Below the pieces are notes generated by a model. The model was given only the letters and a program-made list of their open reading frames with translations, was not told the origin of the DNA and searched no databases. Below are positions 46,821 to 54,954 of a DNA stretch of 64,000 nucleotides, in pieces. A program made the translations under genes and the position numbers. Every line of letters starts with the position of its first letter. Positions within the stretch are counted from its first letter, which is position 1. Source of the stretch: JADLHS01 sp020848635 (GTDB lineage: Bacteria > Verrucomicrobiota > Verrucomicrobiia > Limisphaerales > JADLHS01); assembly GCA_037044975.1 (NCBI GenBank), contig JBAOIL010000038.1, positions 124,001 to 188,000 of the forward strand, in the 5' to 3' direction.

Positions 46821-48599
46821 GTGGCCACGCAGTTACATCAAGGTGAGAAGACCCTCCGGGGCATTCCGGTGTCCGCCGGCGTGTGCCGGGGCAAGATTCT
46901 CGTCCTCGACAAGGCCCGCCAGCCGATCGAACCGCGCACGCTGGTCGAGGCGGAATTGGCGGAGGAGATCAACCGGCTCCAGCGGGCGCTGGTTTGCACC
47001 CGCGAGCAATTGCAGGACGTGCAGCGCCAACTCGCCGTCAGTCTCGGCGCCTCGCACGCGAGCATTTTCGACGCGCACCTGCTCGTGCTCGAGGACCCGG
47101 CGTTGATTGACGAGACGGTGCGCGTCATCCAGCAGGAAAAGGTCAACGCCGAATACGCCTTCCACCGGGTCACGGAACGGTACGCCACGGCGCTGGCGAA
47201 GGTTGCCGACGAGTATCTCCGCGAGCGCACGACGGACATGCGGGACGTCAGCACGCGGGTGATCAATAATTTGCAGGGGCGGGATGAGCATGTGGACCTG
47301 CGCCATCTGGCCGGGCCGTGCATTATCATCGCGCACGATCTCACGCCGTCCAAGACCGCGCAGTTGGATCGCAAGCAGGTGCTGGGTTTCGCCACCGACG
47401 TTGGCAGCCGGACCTCGCACACGGCGATCATGGCACGTTCGCTCCGCATTCCGGCGGTGGTCGGGTTGACCACGGCGAGCGAGGAACTGAAGACGGGTGA
47501 CTACGTCCTGCTCGACGGATTCAACGGGGTCATCATCGTCAACCCGACAGACCAAACCCTTTTTGAATACGGCCAATTGATTCGCAAGCAGGTCACGCTT
47601 GAGGAGAAACTCCGTGAGGCGTTGAATCAACCCGCCATCACGCTGGACAACCATCGCGTTTTGATTTCCGCCAACATCGAGCAAGCTGCGGACGTCGAGA
47701 CGGTGAAAACGAGCGGCGCGGATGGTGTGGGGCTGTTTCGCACCGAATACCTGTTCATCAATCGCGACGCCCCCCCAGGCGAGGAGGAACAGTTTCAGGC
47801 GTATCACCAGGTGGCCGAGGCGCTCAAGCCCAGTCCGGTGGTCATTCGGACGCTTGATTTGGGGGGCGACAAGTTGCTTTCGTCCCTTGCCTTGCCGACG
47901 GAGATGAACCCATTTCTCGGCTGGCGGGCGATCCGGTTCTGCCTGCAGCATGAGGAGATTTTTCGGGCGCAGTTACGGGCCATTTTGCGGGCCAGTGTCG
48001 CTGGTAATGTGAAAATCATGTACCCCATGATTTCCGGCCTCGACGAGTTGAACCAGGCCAACACCTTCCTCGCCCAATATAAAACCGAGTTGCGAAACGA
48101 GGGGGTGCCGTTTGACGAGCAGTTGGAAATTGGCGCGATGATCGAAATCCCGTCAGCGGCCCTCATCGCGGAAGCGCTCGCGAAGCGGGTGCAATTCTTC
48201 AGTCTCGGCACGAATGATTTGATCCAGTACACGCTGGCCGTGGATCGCATGAACGAAAAGATCGCGCATCTTTACGAACCGACGCATCCCGCCATCCTGC
48301 GCCTGATCAAACTGACGGTGGACGCCGCCCGAACGCACAAAATTTGGGTCAGCCTGTGCGGTGAGATCGCGGGCGACCCCTCCCTCGTGCCGCTGCTGAT
48401 CGGCCTGGGGGTGGACGAGTTGAGCGCCGCCCCGTCCTTGCTCGCGCAACTGAAGTATCTCATCCGCCGGCTCAAACTGTCCGATGCGCGCGAGCTGGCG
48501 ACCTTTGCCCTCGGCTGCGACTCGGCGTCGGAAATTCTCGCCCGGAGCCAGGCGCTCGCGCAACGCGCCGCCCCCAGTTTGTTCGAATCTAAAACATGA
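46821..48599 (+). CDS. ptsI: Phosphoenolpyruvate-protein phosphotransferase (PTS enzyme I)
   Basis: A 592-residue enzyme that takes phosphate from PEP and passes it to HPr, starting the phosphotransferase chain. GTG 46821 is selected because it gives the normal enzyme I length and LRGIPVSAGVCRGKI aligns with the family start; the frame is open further upstream but non-homologous. The phosphohistidine motif is SRTSHTAIMARSLRIPAV (His200). PEP-binding motifs follow: GVGLFRTEYLF, GGDKLL, MIEIPSAALIAEALA, SLGTNDLIQYTLAVDR and CGEIAGDP. No HPr or enzyme II gene is in the window, so it may serve a regulatory PTS. The following gene overlaps by four bases (ATGA). Confidence 0.95.
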   Translation: MATQLHQGEKTLRGIPVSAGVCRGKILVLDKARQPIEPRTLVEAELAEEINRLQRALVCTREQLQDVQRQLAVSLGASHASIFDAHLLVLEDPALIDETVRVIQQEKVNAEYAFHRVTERYATALAKVADEYLRERTTDMRDVSTRVINNLQGRDEHVDLRHLAGPCIIIAHDLTPSKTAQLDRKQVLGFATDVGSRTSHTAIMARSLRIPAVVGLTTASEELKTGDYVLLDGFNGVIIVNPTDQTLFEYGQLIRKQVTLEEKLREALNQPAITLDNHRVLISANIEQAADVETVKTSGADGVGLFRTEYLFINRDAPPGEEEQFQAYHQVAEALKPSPVVIRTLDLGGDKLLSSLALPTEMNPFLGWRAIRFCLQHEEIFRAQLRAILRASVAGNVKIMYPMISGLDELNQANTFLAQYKTELRNEGVPFDEQLEIGAMIEIPSAALIAEALAKRVQFFSLGTNDLIQYTLAVDRMNEKIAHLYEPTHPAILRLIKLTVDAARTHKIWVSLCGEIAGDPSLVPLLIGLGVDELSAAPSLLAQLKYLIRRLKLSDARELATFALGCDSASEILARSQALAQRAAPSLFESKT

Positions 48600-49342
48600 A
48601 AGTCATCATCCTCGCCGCCGGTTACGCCACGCGCCTGTATCCGCTCACGCTCACCCAACCCAAGCCGCTCCTGCCCGTCGCCGGCAAGCCGATGGTCGAG
48701 CACGTTCTCGACAACCTCATGCCGATGGACGGCTTGGACCGGGTTTACGTCGTGACCAACGCGAAGTTCGCCGGGCATTTCCAGCAATGGTCCGACCACT
48801 ATCGCGCGACGAAATCGAAACTCGAATTCACGATCGTCAACGATGGCTCGACGGACGACACCAACAAGCTGGGCGCTATCGGTGACATCCATTACGTCCT
48901 CCAGACCCAGAACGTGCAGGATGATTTGATCGTCGTGGCGGGCGACAATCTGTTCAGCGAAAAGCTGACCGACTTCGGAAGGGTTTGCCGCGCAAGAAAC
49001 ACCCCGGTCCTTGCGTTGTACGACGTGGGAAACCTGGAGCAAATCAAGAAGTATAACTCCGTCTCCGTGGACGCTGCCGGCCAGATCACCTTCTTCGAGG
49101 AGAAACCGAAGCACCCGACCAGCACCCTTACCGGCATTGCCCTTTATTATTATCCGAAGCATACCCTTCCGCTGATCCAACAATACATGGCCGAGGGCAA
49201 CAACCCTGACCAACCAGGCCGCCTCGTGCAATGGCTCTATCCGCGCACGCCGGTATACACCTGGCGGGTGCCGGGCACCTGGTTCGACATCGGGTCAAAA
49301 GAAACGCTGGCGGAGGCGAACGAGATTTTCGCCCGGAAATAA
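48596..49342 (+). CDS. Nucleotidyltransferase (sugar nucleotide type)
   Basis: A 248-residue nucleotidyltransferase with the canonical signature ILAAGYATRLYPLTLTQPKP, then LLPVAGKPMVEHVLD, VVAGDNLFSE (metal-binding aspartate) and FFEEKPKHPTS. This is the glucose-1-phosphate thymidylyl/cytidylyl/mannose-1-phosphate guanylyl type; the nucleotide is not decided. It begins inside the ptsI stop (ATGA) and the next gene begins right after its stop, so ptsI, this gene and the DUF2721 gene form one transcript. The lack of a bacterial hexapeptide tail distinguishes it from GlmU. Confidence 0.88.
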   Translation: MKVIILAAGYATRLYPLTLTQPKPLLPVAGKPMVEHVLDNLMPMDGLDRVYVVTNAKFAGHFQQWSDHYRATKSKLEFTIVNDGSTDDTNKLGAIGDIHYVLQTQNVQDDLIVVAGDNLFSEKLTDFGRVCRARNTPVLALYDVGNLEQIKKYNSVSVDAAGQITFFEEKPKHPTSTLTGIALYYYPKHTLPLIQQYMAEGNNPDQPGRLVQWLYPRTPVYTWRVPGTWFDIGSKETLAEANEIFARK

Positions 49343-49801
49343 ATGTCGCCCGCTTCGTTCCATGAAATCCTGCCGGTGCTGCAAACGGCCATCGGCCTCG
49401 TGATCCTCATTTCGGGCATTGGCTTGCTGCTGCTGACCATGACGAACCGGCTCGGGCGGGCCATTGACCGGGCCCGGCAACTGGCCCGCGATCTGGACAC
49501 GTTGACCGGCCCTGACCGCGATCCGGTGCTTGCCCAGGTGGTCATCATCTATCGCCGGGCGCGGCTGCTACGGATCACCATTGCCCTGGCTGGATTGAGC
49601 GTGCTGCTGGCCGCGCTGCTGATCATCGCGCTCTTTCTCACGGCCTTGCTCCACTGGGATCAAGGTTTGCCGGTGAGCCTGATCTTCATCGCCTGCATGA
49701 GCGCTTTGATTGTGTCCCTGGGGACGTTTATCTACGACATTCATTTGTCCCTCGTGGCACTGAGAATGGAACTGATCCAGGTGAAGCCGGACCTGGCCTG
49801 A
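49343..49801 (+). CDS. DUF2721 membrane protein
   Basis: A 152-residue protein with three hydrophobic segments (AIGLVILISGIGLLLLTMTN, ITIALAGLSVLLAALLIIA, LIFIACMSALIVSLGTFIYD) and the motif NRLGRAIDRARQLARDL after the first, which is typical for DUF2721. Function unknown. The ATG begins directly after the stop of the nucleotidyltransferase gene, and it is the last gene of this operon before the tRNA. Confidence 0.85.
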   Translation: MSPASFHEILPVLQTAIGLVILISGIGLLLLTMTNRLGRAIDRARQLARDLDTLTGPDRDPVLAQVVIIYRRARLLRITIALAGLSVLLAALLIIALFLTALLHWDQGLPVSLIFIACMSALIVSLGTFIYDIHLSLVALRMELIQVKPDLA

Positions 49802-49844
49802 CCCTTTGATCGGCGGCGCGGGGAAAACTTCGACGGAAATTGGC

Positions 49845-49873
49845 TTGCTCCCGCGGCGGGTTGCGCGTATTTG
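49845..49873 (+). promoter_or_regulatory. Candidate promoter for tRNA-Leu
   Basis: TTGCTC (49845-49850) and TATTTG (49868-49873) are separated by 17 bases and lie 22 bases before the tRNA start. This is good sigma-70-like spacing, though both hexamers have mismatches to consensus. Confidence 0.4.
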
Positions 49874-49895
49874 AGAATAGCGGTTACGTGCTTGT

Positions 49896-49977
49896 GCCCA
49901 CGTGGCGGAATTGGCAGACGCGCTAGATTCAGGTTCTAGTGAGTAACATCGTACAGGTTCAAGTCCTGTCGTCGGCA
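49896..49977 (+). tRNA. tRNA-Leu (anticodon CAG)
   Basis: A full cloverleaf of a class II tRNA. The acceptor stem GCCCACG pairs with CGTCGGC, with one C-C mismatch at position 4. The D-arm is GGCGGAATTGGCAGACGC; the anticodon stem is CTAGA/TCTAG with loop TTCAGGT (anticodon CAG at 49930-49932); a long variable arm follows; the T-arm is ACAGGTTCAAGTCCTGT. The discriminator base is A. The CCA end is not encoded (CCG follows), so it must be added after transcription. The loop and the variable arm identify leucine. Confidence 0.95.
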
Positions 49978-50000
49978 CCGCTCAGTTTTTCGACAACCTC

Positions 50001-51446
50001 ATGAATACCCTCCCCGAATACGTTGATCAGTTGCCCAATCTGTGCGGCTCGGAGTCACGGCTTGAAACCCTTCGCCGCCCTGTTCCGCGGGCGGGCGGGA
50101 TGGATTTCGCCGGGATCAACAGTGCTTTTGCGATCGCCTTGCACATGCACCAGCCGTTGATTCCCGCCGGTGGGAAGGATCTGGCCACCGCCGAGATCAT
50201 CAGCAACCTGAAGTATATGCGGGACAACCCCGGCATTGGTGACAACCACAACGCCGCCGTGTTCCACTGGTGCTACAAGCGCATGGGCGAGTTCATCCCG
50301 CAGTTGATTGACGAGGGCAAACAACCGCGCGTGATGTTGGAATACTCGGGCGCGTTGTTTCATGGGATGCGCCAGATGGGACTGCACGACGTCTTTGACA
50401 CCCTCCAGCGCATTACTTGTGACCCTCGCTACCGCCACACCACCGAATGGCTCGGCATGCCGTGGGGGCACGCGGTCGCCCCATCCACGCCGGTGCAGGA
50501 TTTTCGCCTGCAGGTTCGCGCGTGGCGGCATCATTTTGCGGCGATTTTCGGCCTGGAAGCGTTGAGTCGCGTGCGCGGGTTCTCGCCGGCGGAGATGGCA
50601 TTGCCGAATCATCCCGACATCGCCTACGAATACATTCAGACCCTCCGTGATAATGGCTATGATTGGCTGCTGGTGCAGGAGCACACCGTGGAGCAACCCG
50701 AGAACGGCCATGGCCCGGAGAAAAAACATCTCCCCCACCGGCTCATCTGCCGGAACTCAGCCGGCAAGGAGGCAAGCATCATCGCTATCATCAAGACCCA
50801 GGGCAGCGACACCAAGCTCGTGGCGCAGATGCAGCCATACTACGAGGCGAAGGGTCTGTCCCGTTGGGAGTTGGCGGGTCGCCAAGTTCCTCCGCTCGTG
50901 ACGCAGATCGCTGATGGCGAAAACGGCGGGGTGATGATGAACGAGTTTCCGCCCAAATATCTCGAAGCCGTCCGGGAATGTTCCGGCTCCCGTACGCCGA
51001 TGATGAATGTATCGGAATATCTCGATCAGCTTGCCGCGCTTGGGCTTCGCGAAGAAGATTTCCCCATCATTCAGCCCATTCACCAGAAGCGCCTCTGGGA
51101 AAAGTTCAAACCTGGTGACGGGGAAAAGCGCCTCGCCGCCCTGATTGAGGAACTGAAGAAGCAGGATCATCGCTTCCACATGGAAGGGGGGAGTTGGACA
51201 AACGACATTTCGTGGGTGCGCGGCTACGAAAACGTCCTGGGGCCGATGGAGAAGATCAGCTCGCTCTTCAACGAAAAGGTGCTGCAGCGCAACATCCCCA
51301 CCAGCGACCCGCGGTATCGCAACGCGCTGTTCCATCTGTTTTGCTCGCAGACGAGTTGTTTTCGTTATTGGGGACAGGGAACGTGGACCGATTACGGGCG
51401 GGAACTCTGCCGCCGCACCGAGGCTATTCTTACGCACGATTTCTGA
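50001..51446 (+). CDS. Glycoside hydrolase family 57-like protein
   Basis: A 481-residue protein with an N-terminal extension followed by AFAIALHMHQPLIPAGGKDL, the HxHQP signature of GH57 amylases and 4-alpha-glucanotransferases. VMLEYSGALFHGMRQMG, RGFSPAEMALPNH (with the nucleophile-type glutamate E) and NGYDWLLVQEHTVEQPENGH agree with a (beta/alpha)7 barrel. The second half contains GGVMMNEFPPKYLEAVRECS. Likely role: processing of an alpha-glucan such as glycogen. The substrate specificity is not assignable. It begins 23 bases after the tRNA gene. Confidence 0.83.
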   Translation: MNTLPEYVDQLPNLCGSESRLETLRRPVPRAGGMDFAGINSAFAIALHMHQPLIPAGGKDLATAEIISNLKYMRDNPGIGDNHNAAVFHWCYKRMGEFIPQLIDEGKQPRVMLEYSGALFHGMRQMGLHDVFDTLQRITCDPRYRHTTEWLGMPWGHAVAPSTPVQDFRLQVRAWRHHFAAIFGLEALSRVRGFSPAEMALPNHPDIAYEYIQTLRDNGYDWLLVQEHTVEQPENGHGPEKKHLPHRLICRNSAGKEASIIAIIKTQGSDTKLVAQMQPYYEAKGLSRWELAGRQVPPLVTQIADGENGGVMMNEFPPKYLEAVRECSGSRTPMMNVSEYLDQLAALGLREEDFPIIQPIHQKRLWEKFKPGDGEKRLAALIEELKKQDHRFHMEGGSWTNDISWVRGYENVLGPMEKISSLFNEKVLQRNIPTSDPRYRNALFHLFCSQTSCFRYWGQGTWTDYGRELCRRTEAILTHDF

Positions 51447-51599
51447 GCCGGCGGGGCTGCGCTTTCGTCCGCCTTTGGACCAATGGCCGGCGGGATTTGG
51501 CGGCGTAACCGGCATGGAGGGACGGCGACGATCCAGGTGGTTGCGGGTTGCTTTTTCCAGCGGTTGCCATTTGGCAGGCGATTTTCCCAAAAAAACTTG

Positions 51600-51627
51600 T
51601 TGCGGGTGATTTGCCGTTTGCTACTCT
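51600..51627 (+). promoter_or_regulatory. Candidate promoter upstream of rpsL
   Basis: TTGCGG (51600-51605) and TACTCT (51622-51627) with 16 bases between them, about 60 bases before the rpsL start. The spacing is acceptable, the hexamers moderate. Confidence 0.35.
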
Positions 51628-51687
51628 CCAGACCCCGTTTGCCCGGTTGTTCAGACGCTGGGGAAGGGGAGTAATTTTTATAGCCAA

Positions 51688-52086
51688 ATGCCGACAATCA
51701 ATCAATTGGTCCGAAAGGGCCGCAACAAGATCAAGTACAAGTCCAAGTCCCCGGCCTTGCAGAACTCGCCGTTTCGTCGCGGCGTGTGCATCCAGGTGAT
51801 GACGCGGACGCCCAAGAAGCCAAACTCGGCGATGCGCAAAGTTGCCAAGGTGCGGCTCACAAATGGCTTCGAGATCATCGCCTACATTCCCGACGAGGGG
51901 CACAATCTGCAGGAGCACTCGATCGTGCTCGTGCGCGGTGGCCGGGTGAAGGACTTGCCGGGCGTGCGATATCACATCGTGCGCGGGACGCTGGACGCCG
52001 CCGGGGTTGAGAAGCGTCGCGTCAGCCGCTCCAAATATGGCGTGAAGCGACCGAAGGTTGCCAAGACCGCGGCCGCAGCGAAGTAA
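51688..52086 (+). CDS. rpsL: 30S ribosomal protein S12
   Basis: A 132-residue protein of the ribosomal decoding centre. MPTINQLVRKGRNKIKYKSK at the start, RGVCIQVMTRTPKKPNSAMR in the conserved lysine loop (PKKPNSA) and GRVKDLPGVRYHIVRGTLD are diagnostic. Both streptomycin-resistance lysine positions (in PKKPNSAMRK and GGRVKDLPG) carry the wild-type lysine. First gene of a compact rpsL-rpsG-fusA group; tuf and rpsJ do not follow here. Confidence 0.98.
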   Translation: MPTINQLVRKGRNKIKYKSKSPALQNSPFRRGVCIQVMTRTPKKPNSAMRKVAKVRLTNGFEIIAYIPDEGHNLQEHSIVLVRGGRVKDLPGVRYHIVRGTLDAAGVEKRRVSRSKYGVKRPKVAKTAAAAK

Positions 52087-52120
52087 GCAACCATTTAACC
52101 GAGGAAAGATCTAAAAAGCC

Positions 52121-52594
52121 ATGTCACGTCGTCGTCAAGCCACTAGGCGTCCCGTCTCCCGGGATGGGAAATTTCAGAGCGCGCTCGTTGCGCGGCTCGT
52201 CAACACCGTCATGTTCTCCGGCAAGAAGAGCACCGCGCAACGCATTGTTTATGGTGCGTTTGATCAGCTGGTCGAAAAAAACCCGGCCTCGAATCCGGTC
52301 GAGATTCTGCAGCGTGCGGTGGACAATGCCAAGCCGCGCATTGAGACCAAACCCCGCCGCGTTGGTGGCGCGACCTATCAAGTGCCCCTCGAAGTGCCGT
52401 CGGACCGGCAGGCGGCTCTGGCGCTCCGCTGGATTGTGGACTTCGCGGATGCGCGCAAGGGCACCCCGATGAGCAACGCACTGGCCTTGGAAATCATGGA
52501 AGCCTACCAGGGGCAGGGCGGGGCGATCCGTAAGCGGGACGATGTTCACAAGATGGCGCAGGCCAACAAGGCCTTTGCGCACTTCCGCTGGTAG
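52121..52594 (+). CDS. rpsG: 30S ribosomal protein S7
   Basis: A 157-residue RNA-binding protein that starts assembly of the 30S head. MSRRRQATRRPVSRDGKFQS, VARLVNTVMFSGKKSTAQRI and GGATYQVPLEVPSDRQAALA match S7, as does the tail KRDDVHKMAQANKAFAHFRW. A Shine-Dalgarno site (GAGGAAAGA) precedes the ATG. It is 34 bases after rpsL and is followed by a strong terminator before fusA. Confidence 0.98.
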   Translation: MSRRRQATRRPVSRDGKFQSALVARLVNTVMFSGKKSTAQRIVYGAFDQLVEKNPASNPVEILQRAVDNAKPRIETKPRRVGGATYQVPLEVPSDRQAALALRWIVDFADARKGTPMSNALALEIMEAYQGQGGAIRKRDDVHKMAQANKAFAHFRW

Positions 52595-52608
52595 TTCAAA
52601 ACTTTAGC

Positions 52609-52646
52609 ACGCCCCGGAAGCAAGCACTGCCCGGGGCGTTTTTTTT
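52609..52646 (+). terminator. Rho-independent terminator between rpsG and fusA
   Basis: ACGCCCCGG (52609-52617) and CCGGGGCGT (52631-52639) form a perfect 9-bp stem around 13 bases, followed by eight T. It lies 15 bases before fusA, so it should limit or attenuate read-through in the rpsL-rpsG-fusA group. Confidence 0.88.
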
Positions 52647-52660
52647 ATCACTCTAATCAT

Positions 52661-54853
52661 ATGACAGCTCCCGCCACCCCCGCACCGAAATCGCCGAACT
52701 CGCCCAACCGTGAGTACACGCTCGAACGCACCCGCAACATCGGGATCGCCGCGCACATTGACGCCGGCAAGACGACGACCACCGAGCGCATCCTGTTTTA
52801 CACCGGGCTGATTCACAAGATCGGTGATGTGGATGACGGCAATACGGTGACGGACTGGATGGAACAGGAACGCGAACGCGGCATCACCATCACTTCGGCG
52901 GCGGTGACCTGTTTTTGGACCCAGAAGAAGGAAGCCGGCCTCTTCAAGTCCTATGAAAATATCCCGCATCGCATCAACATCATTGACACGCCCGGTCACG
53001 TGGATTTCACGGCGGAAGTGGAGCGCTCGATGCGCGTGTTGGATGGGGCGGTGGCGGTGTTCTGCGGCGTGGCCGGGGTGCAGCCGCAATCCGAAACCGT
53101 CTGGCGGCAAGCGACAAAGTATAACGTTCCGCGCATTGCTTTCGTCAACAAGATGGACCGCACGGGCGCCAATTTTCAGAATGCGCTGGACGACATGCGC
53201 AACAAGCTCAAGGCCTATGCCTACCCGATCTTCCTGCCCATTGGCGCGGAAGACCAGTTGGCCGGGGTCATTGACCTGGTGAACCAGAAAGCCATCGTCT
53301 GGGGCCCGGGCGATGTGGCGAATGAGGGACTGAAGTACGAGATCACGGAAATTCCTGACGCGCTGAAGGAAAAAGCCAAGACGGCCCTGGAAGAATTGAT
53401 TGACGCGGTTTCCAACAAGGACGACGCCATCGCCGACTTGGTGCTGGAAGAAAAGCCCATTGAACCAGCAGTGCTCAAGGCTGCCATTCGTCGTTTGACC
53501 TGCAAGCTGGAGTTTGTTCCCGTGCTCTGTGGCTCCGCGTTCAAGAAAAAGGGTGTGCAAGTGCTCGTGGACGCCGTGGTGGATTACCTTCCCGGGCCGC
53601 TGGACATTCCCCCTGCCCACGGCATTGATCCGGTCAACGACAATGCCCCGGTCACCGTTGAGACCGACGATAGCAACAAGTTCTGTTCGCTGGCGTTCAA
53701 ACTCTGGACCGACCCCTATGCCGGCAAACTGGTGTTCTTCCGCGTCTATTCTGGACACCTCAAAAAGGGCGATACTATTTACAATCCGCGCACCCGCAAA
53801 CGTGAACGGGTCAGCCGCCTCATGGTCATTCAGGGCAGCGAACGCAAGGACATCAACGAGGTGTTTTCGGGCGACATTGCCGCGTTGGTCGGGTTGCGCA
53901 ACATCACCACCGGCGACACAATCTGTAACGAGGACTTCGACGTCACGCTCGAGCCGCCGACCTTCCCCGAGCCGGTGATCAGCATGGCCGTCGAGCCAAA
54001 AACCAAGCAGGATCGCGACAAGATGTCCGAAGGCTTGCAACGGCTGGCCGAAGAAGACCCGACCTTCCGCTGTTTTACCAACGAAGAAACCAGCCAACTC
54101 ATCATTGCCGGCATGGGTGAGTTGCATCTGGAAATCATTCGCGACCGTTTGTTCCGTGAATTCAAGGTCGAAGCCAATGCGGGCGCCCCGCAGATTGCGT
54201 ATCGTGAGACCATCACCAAGGCGGCGGACGGCGAAGGCAAATTCATCCGGCAATCCGGCGGTCGCGGGCAATACGGCCATGCCTGCATCGAGGTGCAGCC
54301 GAATGAAAAAGGCAAGGGCGTTGAAGTTGAGAACAAGATCGTCGGTGGTACGATTCCCAAGGAATACATCCCGGCGGTCATCAACGGCATTGAAGAAGCT
54401 ATCAAGGGCGGCGTCTATGCCGGCTACCAGGTTATTGACATCAAGGTGCAGGTCACCGACGGCTCGTTCCACGAAGTGGACTCGAACGAACTTGCGTTCA
54501 AGATGGCGGGCATCTTTGCCTTGAAAGACGCTTTCAAGAAAGCCGGCCCGATTCTGCTCGAACCGATCATGAAGGTGGAACTCACAACGCCGGATGAATA
54601 CCAGGGCGATCTGATTGGTGACATCACCCGTCGTCGCGGGATGATTCTGAACATTGAGGCGAAGCAGGGGCAGACGATTGTGAACGCCCAGGTGCCGCTT
54701 GCCGAAATGTTCGGCTATGCCACCGCCATCCGCTCGCTCTCCAAAGGCCGGGCCTCCTACTCCATGGAGCCGCTGACGTTCGAGCAGGTCCCCAATAGCA
54801 TCGCGGAAAAAATTCTGGACTCGGCGAAATCCAAGCCCGCAGCCCGCACATAA
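52661..54853 (+). CDS. fusA: Elongation factor G
   Basis: A 730-residue GTPase that drives translocation of tRNA and mRNA on the ribosome. G1 AHIDAGKTTTTERIL, G2 ERERGITITSAAV, G3 DTPGHVDFTAEVER, G4 VNKMDRTG and G5 GSAFKKKGV are all intact. Domain IV RQSGGRGQYGHACIEVQP and domain V YEMFGYATAIRS-like LAEMFGYATAIRSLSKGRAS are typical. The N-terminus has a short Pro/Ser-rich extension before REYTLERTRNIGIAAHIDAG. No clear Shine-Dalgarno is seen. The strong terminator upstream suggests it has its own promoter or depends on read-through. Confidence 0.98.
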   Translation: MTAPATPAPKSPNSPNREYTLERTRNIGIAAHIDAGKTTTTERILFYTGLIHKIGDVDDGNTVTDWMEQERERGITITSAAVTCFWTQKKEAGLFKSYENIPHRINIIDTPGHVDFTAEVERSMRVLDGAVAVFCGVAGVQPQSETVWRQATKYNVPRIAFVNKMDRTGANFQNALDDMRNKLKAYAYPIFLPIGAEDQLAGVIDLVNQKAIVWGPGDVANEGLKYEITEIPDALKEKAKTALEELIDAVSNKDDAIADLVLEEKPIEPAVLKAAIRRLTCKLEFVPVLCGSAFKKKGVQVLVDAVVDYLPGPLDIPPAHGIDPVNDNAPVTVETDDSNKFCSLAFKLWTDPYAGKLVFFRVYSGHLKKGDTIYNPRTRKRERVSRLMVIQGSERKDINEVFSGDIAALVGLRNITTGDTICNEDFDVTLEPPTFPEPVISMAVEPKTKQDRDKMSEGLQRLAEEDPTFRCFTNEETSQLIIAGMGELHLEIIRDRLFREFKVEANAGAPQIAYRETITKAADGEGKFIRQSGGRGQYGHACIEVQPNEKGKGVEVENKIVGGTIPKEYIPAVINGIEEAIKGGVYAGYQVIDIKVQVTDGSFHEVDSNELAFKMAGIFALKDAFKKAGPILLEPIMKVELTTPDEYQGDLIGDITRRRGMILNIEAKQGQTIVNAQVPLAEMFGYATAIRSLSKGRASYSMEPLTFEQVPNSIAEKILDSAKSKPAART

Positions 54854-54884
54854 CTCAACGGCAGCCTTTCCGGCAAGCGCTTAC

Positions 54885-54924
54885 GGCCTTTCCTCGCACG
54901 AGTTTGCGCGCGGAAAGGCCTTTT
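54885..54924 (+). terminator. Terminator after fusA
   Basis: GGCCTTTCC (54885-54893) and GGAAAGGCC (54912-54920) form a perfect 9-bp stem around 18 bases, followed by four T. It ends fusA transcription before the convergent dnaE gene. Confidence 0.8.
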
Positions 54925-54954
54925 GCCGTACCCGTATCTTTTGCGCGGGCCGCT

